A stretch of DNA of 64,000 nucleotides from Ornithomonoglobus_A sp045612845 (GTDB taxonomy: Bacteria; Bacillota; Clostridia; UBA1381): NCBI GenBank assembly GCA_045612845.1, contig JAZKZV010000012.1, positions 62,001 to 126,000 on the forward strand. Direction: 5' to 3'. The notes under the pieces are model-generated. The model did no database searches, had not been told where the DNA came from, and saw nothing but the letters and a program-made list of their open reading frames with translations. This document shows positions 61,150 through 64,000 of the stretch, one piece after another (the first letter of the stretch is position 1; every line of letters begins with the position of its first letter). The position numbers and the translations under genes are program-made.

Positions 61150-61892
61150 AGAAGTTGTTGCTTGTATTGCTTATTATAATAGGAATCCCTGTTTATGTAA
61201 ATGCACAAACGACGGGTGTTTTGTGTTATCATGGTATATCATCAAATCCATTAAAAAATGATGAGTATTGCATAAAAACCTCGGAGTTTGAGGATGATTT
61301 ACAATATTTTATAAATAAAGGCTATTCTTTTTTAAAACCATGTGAAATGTGGTATGCTGAGGGTGATAAAAATATTGTAATCACATCTGATGATGGTTAT
61401 GAGGATTTTTATACAGATGTATTTCCGCTGCTCAAAAAGTATAAAGTAAAAGCGGCAGTTTTTGTAATAAGCTCAATGATTGACAAAACAGGATACCTAA
61501 AATCGTGGCAGATAAAAGAAATGCATGATTCCGGTCTTGTTGAGATAGGAAACCATACACACATAATACATAGACGAAAAAAAGATGTTTTAGAAAACTG
61601 GTATAATGATACAATAATGCTTAACCAGGTGTTTTACGATATAGAACGTTGTTCAAAAAAAGTAGAACAGATTACGGGTAAAGCTACCGAGAGTATAGCG
61701 TATCCGTATGGATTGTATACAGAAGAATTAAATAACACGGTAAGGAATACAATGGGATTTACAACGAGTTTTTCGACAGAGCATGGCATTGTCAAAAGCA
61801 AGGATGATTTTTCAAAACCATTAAAGAGGATATATCGTGTATTAGGTGATACACCGCAGAAAATAGAAGAAATGATTGAATTATGCAAATGA
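61146..61892 (+). CDS. Secreted polysaccharide deacetylase family protein
   Basis: A 248-residue NodB-type deacetylase with an N-terminal signal peptide (LLLVLLIIIGIPVYVNA). GVLCYHGISSNPL is the typical start of the domain. The metal motif reads VITSDDGYEDF (usual TFDDG, so Phe is Ser but both Asp are kept), and GNHTHIIHRRK near 138 supplies the H-x3-H pair. SIAYPYGLYTEEL near 178 is also typical. The target could be peptidoglycan or a surface polysaccharide. GTG 61146 lies in a GTGA overlap with the previous gene. Confidence 0.87.
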   Translation: MKKLLLVLLIIIGIPVYVNAQTTGVLCYHGISSNPLKNDEYCIKTSEFEDDLQYFINKGYSFLKPCEMWYAEGDKNIVITSDDGYEDFYTDVFPLLKKYKVKAAVFVISSMIDKTGYLKSWQIKEMHDSGLVEIGNHTHIIHRRKKDVLENWYNDTIMLNQVFYDIERCSKKVEQITGKATESIAYPYGLYTEELNNTVRNTMGFTTSFSTEHGIVKSKDDFSKPLKRIYRVLGDTPQKIEEMIELCK

Positions 61893-61906
61893 AAGGAATT
61901 TAAACT

Positions 61907-62512
61907 ATGAATACACATAATGCAACACTAAGGATTTCGGCAGTTACGCCAAAACAGTACCCCGGCGAGGGATACCCGGAATTTGCCTTTGCAGGACGTT
62001 CCAATGTAGGTAAGTCATCACTTATAAACAAATTACTTAATCGAAAGTCCCTTGCAAGAGTAAGCGGTACACCAGGCAAGACGGTTACAATAAATTTTTA
62101 TAATATAGATGATACCATATTCTTAGTTGATTTACCTGGATATGGATATGCACAGCGTTCAAAAACCGAAATAGAAAAATGGGGTAAAATGATGGAGGAT
62201 TATCTTGCAAACAGAGAGCCTCTTGTTCAGACAATACTTTTGGTGGACAGTCGTCATAAGCCTACAAAGGATGACATAACCATGTGCGAGTGGATACGCC
62301 ACTATCACGACAGAGTTATTGTTGTTGCCACAAAGATTGATAAGCTTAAAAAGAGTGAAATTGAGAGTAATCTCGAACAGATATGGACAACCTTAGAGCT
62401 TGGTGAGGACGATATACTTGTACCTTTCTCAATAAAGGATGATGAGGGTAAGTATACAGTCTGGGATATGATTGAAATGATGAGACTCGGTGATTTTGAA
62501 ATCGAAGAATAA
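61907..62512 (+). CDS. engB: Ribosome biogenesis GTPase EngB/YsxC
   Basis: A 201-residue TRAFAC GTPase needed for 50S subunit assembly. FAFAGRSNVGKSSLINKLLN near 28 is the P-loop, SGTPGKTVTINFY near 57 the switch I, LVDLPGYGYA near 77 the G3 motif and ATKIDKLKKSE near 143 the G4 motif. AAAGGAA precedes the ATG. It follows the deacetylase by 14 bases and precedes comF by two, though the three have unrelated roles. Confidence 0.95.
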   Translation: MNTHNATLRISAVTPKQYPGEGYPEFAFAGRSNVGKSSLINKLLNRKSLARVSGTPGKTVTINFYNIDDTIFLVDLPGYGYAQRSKTEIEKWGKMMEDYLANREPLVQTILLVDSRHKPTKDDITMCEWIRHYHDRVIVVATKIDKLKKSEIESNLEQIWTTLELGEDDILVPFSIKDDEGKYTVWDMIEMMRLGDFEIEE

Positions 62513-62514
62513 TT

Positions 62515-63201
62515 ATGGACGTAATTGAGAGTATTTTTTCGTATGGGACATCCGTCTGTATGTGTTGTAACAATAAGCATCTTTTAAAAAATATGGCAAT
62601 TAACTGCACTCAGGTAGGAGTGTGCAACGAGTGTATGAAATCTGTTAAAGTAACAAAAGGCGAGGGTGCTTTTGAGGGCAGAGAATTTGTGTCATATGTT
62701 ATAGCACCTTTGTATTATAACGGTAAAACGCGAAATCTTATAAAAAATCTTAAATTCTACGGTGAATTTAAAGCCGCAGATGTACTGCACGAAATTTTTA
62801 AAGGTTTATGTGAGGATACACCGCATCTTCTGGATTTTGATGTGGTTATGCCTGTACCGCTGTCGCGCCAACGTAATAATGAGAGAGGATATAATCAGGC
62901 GGAGCTTGTTGCCAAGAGTGTTGCAGGCGTTTTGTGCTTACCGCTATATGCAGATGCATTAAAGAAAGTAAAGAATACAGACCGTCAGAGCAATATGAGT
63001 GCAATCGAAAGACTAACAAATATCAAAGATGCATTTTATGCAAATGAGGATGTAAAGGGAAAGAGAATTATTCTTGTTGATGATGTATACACAACAGGTA
63101 ATACCCTGAACAACTGTGCGAAAGAACTTATTAAAAATGGTGCAGAAGAAGTGATAGGTGTATGTGCTGCTATTGCGTTAAGAGGTAAAAAGTATTTTTG
63201 A
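62515..63201 (+). CDS. comF: ComF family protein
   Basis: A 228-residue phosphoribosyltransferase-fold protein, linked in other bacteria to DNA uptake. An N-terminal zinc-type cluster CMCCNNKH...CNECMKS (residues about 13-42) leads to the PRT domain with VMPVPLSRQRNNERGYNQAE near 116 and the PRPP-binding VDDVYTTGNTLNNCAKEL near 184. No comEA/EC or comG genes are nearby, so a competence role is not shown by context. It starts two bases after the engB stop. Confidence 0.88.
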   Translation: MDVIESIFSYGTSVCMCCNNKHLLKNMAINCTQVGVCNECMKSVKVTKGEGAFEGREFVSYVIAPLYYNGKTRNLIKNLKFYGEFKAADVLHEIFKGLCEDTPHLLDFDVVMPVPLSRQRNNERGYNQAELVAKSVAGVLCLPLYADALKKVKNTDRQSNMSAIERLTNIKDAFYANEDVKGKRIILVDDVYTTGNTLNNCAKELIKNGAEEVIGVCAAIALRGKKYF

Positions 63202-63265
63202 CATAAAATATATGGTAAAAAATCCAAATTATTGGTAAATATTTTAATTTTTTACAAAAAATCAC

Positions 63266-63294
63266 TTGAAAATTTATTTTTTTTATTGTATAAT
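63266..63294 (+). promoter_or_regulatory. Promoter of the CdaR-like gene
   Basis: TTGAAA (63266-63271) and TATAAT (63289-63294) are 17 bases apart, about 50 bases before the start codon at 63343. Confidence 0.72.
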
Positions 63295-63342
63295 AAATTA
63301 TGTATATAAAAAGTTAATTGCGAGATTTGGAGGTTAGTGTAA

Positions 63343-64000
63343 ATGATAAGTAAAGCATTTCAGGATATTGTTACGCAAATGGCGGAAGTGTTCCCAAAGA
63401 GATTTGGAGTTGTTGACTCACAAGGCTTGGTTTTGGCATCGAATGGAATGGAACCCTCAGCAGAAGTTATCGATAATTTGATATATGCCGCAATAAATAC
63501 TGACAGAATTATGTATAAGGATGGATACACAATAAGAGTCATGTCCAATAAACCATATGCAGAGTATGTGGTTTATGTAGACGGAACTGATGATACTGCA
63601 AAATACTGTTGCAGTGCTGTAACCGTTGCAATAAATAATGTTCGCAGATATTATGACGAAAAGTACGACAAAACCAACTTTATGCAAAATATAATATTCG
63701 ATAATTTACTTACATTTGACCTTCACCAGAAAGCACGTGAGCTTCACGTAGATACAGATGCACCAAGAGCTGTTTTTTATATAAAAGTTGAAGACAGCGG
63801 CGAATCGAGCGTATTTGAAATTATTCAGAATATGTTCCCGGATAAAGAAAAAGATTTTGTTATAAATGCAGATTCGGGGAATATAGTTTTAATAAAGGAG
63901 CTTAAGGAGTCTGTTAAAACAGAGGAACTCGAAGTTATGGCTCAATCGATACTTGATACAGTAAGGTCAGAAACACTTCACAATGTATTGATAGGACTTT
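63343..64000 (+). CDS. CdaR/PucR-type transcriptional regulator, truncated by the window end
   Basis: An open frame from ATG 63343 (TTTGGAGG about nine bases upstream) runs 219 codons to the window edge without a stop. It begins MISKAFQDIVTQMAEVFPKR and contains FGVVDSQGLVLASNG near 21, YKDGYTIRVMSNKP near 60 and NIIFDNLLTFDLHQKARELH near 113. This layout, a sugar-diacid-recognition-like N-terminal sensor followed by the GGDEF-like middle domain, matches CdaR/PucR regulators; the C-terminal helix-turn-helix would lie beyond the window. The family call is moderate because the diagnostic DNA-binding part is missing. Confidence 0.75.
   Translation, partial: MISKAFQDIVTQMAEVFPKRFGVVDSQGLVLASNGMEPSAEVIDNLIYAAINTDRIMYKDGYTIRVMSNKPYAEYVVYVDGTDDTAKYCCSAVTVAINNVRRYYDEKYDKTNFMQNIIFDNLLTFDLHQKARELHVDTDAPRAVFYIKVEDSGESSVFEIIQNMFPDKEKDFVINADSGNIVLIKELKESVKTEELEVMAQSILDTVRSETLHNVLIGL

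Noticed and set aside
1..64000. CRISPR array, prophage, transposase or integrase genes
   Set aside because: No regularly spaced repeats, phage structural genes or recombinase motifs were found in any frame supplied or read; the only dispersed repeat is the 180-bp element.

Overview
The window comes from a low-GC, Gram-positive anaerobe of the Clostridia type. The evidence is very AT-rich DNA with GGAGG ribosome sites, TTGACA/TATAAT promoters with 17-base spacers, Firmicutes-type gene neighbourhoods (murA-ftsQ, coaD-rsmD, ribD-ribE-ribBA-ribH behind an FMN riboswitch, tsaE-tsaB-rpiB), an RqcH homologue, fhs and stalk-domain exported proteins. I cannot name the species. No phage, insertion sequence or CRISPR array was seen.

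Bases 1-24167 hold a surface-polysaccharide (capsule-like) locus, all on the + strand and probably led by a promoter at 148-176. It encodes a UDP-hexosaminuronic acid pair (TviB/WbpO-like dehydrogenase, TviC/WbpP-like epimerase), an asparagine-synthetase-like protein and a TupA-like ATP-grasp protein (together a possible uronic-acid amidation or aminoacylation module). It also has the initiating phosphoglycosyl transferase, seven further glycosyltransferase or related genes, an acetyltransferase, an EpsG/Wzy-like polymerase and a Wzx-like flippase. The UDP-L-FucNAc enzymes CapE, CapF and CapG are present but split. An odd pair, a 2-hydroxyacid dehydrogenase and an HpcH/HpaI aldolase, sits inside. 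One glycosyltransferase gene is decayed (6219-6716).

Bases 24205-31085 (+) carry a SulP anion transporter, three methyltransferases including RsmI, a small exported or anchored protein, then murA and ftsQ. Bases 31125-37856 (-) carry an AraC regulator, a TIM-barrel-like protein with a Gfo/Idh/MocA oxidoreductase, tRNA-Asp, murD and a glucose-type PTS EIICBA. Bases 37986-40093 (+) hold a DUF5662 protein and cardiolipin synthase. Bases 40135-43743 (-) are a CUT2 (ribose-type) sugar ABC operon with a strong promoter and a 15-bp perfect inverted repeat in its leader.

Bases 44019-51661 (+) hold a ZIP metal transporter, rqcH, rsmD, coaD, a coiled-coil protein, fhs, tsaE, tsaB and rpiB; cysK follows on the - strand. 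At 52935-56200 an aromatic operon (pheA-tyrA-DAHP synthase) lies behind a leader peptide very rich in Phe and Tyr followed by a classical attenuator, which is not the usual T-box control of this phylum. At 56224-59881 comes the FMN-riboswitch-controlled riboflavin operon, followed by two exported proteins (stalk-domain protein, polysaccharide deacetylase), engB, comF and a truncated CdaR/PucR-type regulator at the window edge.

The most unusual signals are: (1) a dispersed ~180-bp non-coding repeat, in two copies 31 kb apart, each ending exactly at the start codon of an unrelated gene (capF and cysK) and supplying its ribosome site; (2) the Phe/Tyr leader-peptide attenuator; and (3) the uronic acid/amidation module whose asparagine-synthetase-like member lacks the catalytic N-terminal cysteine.
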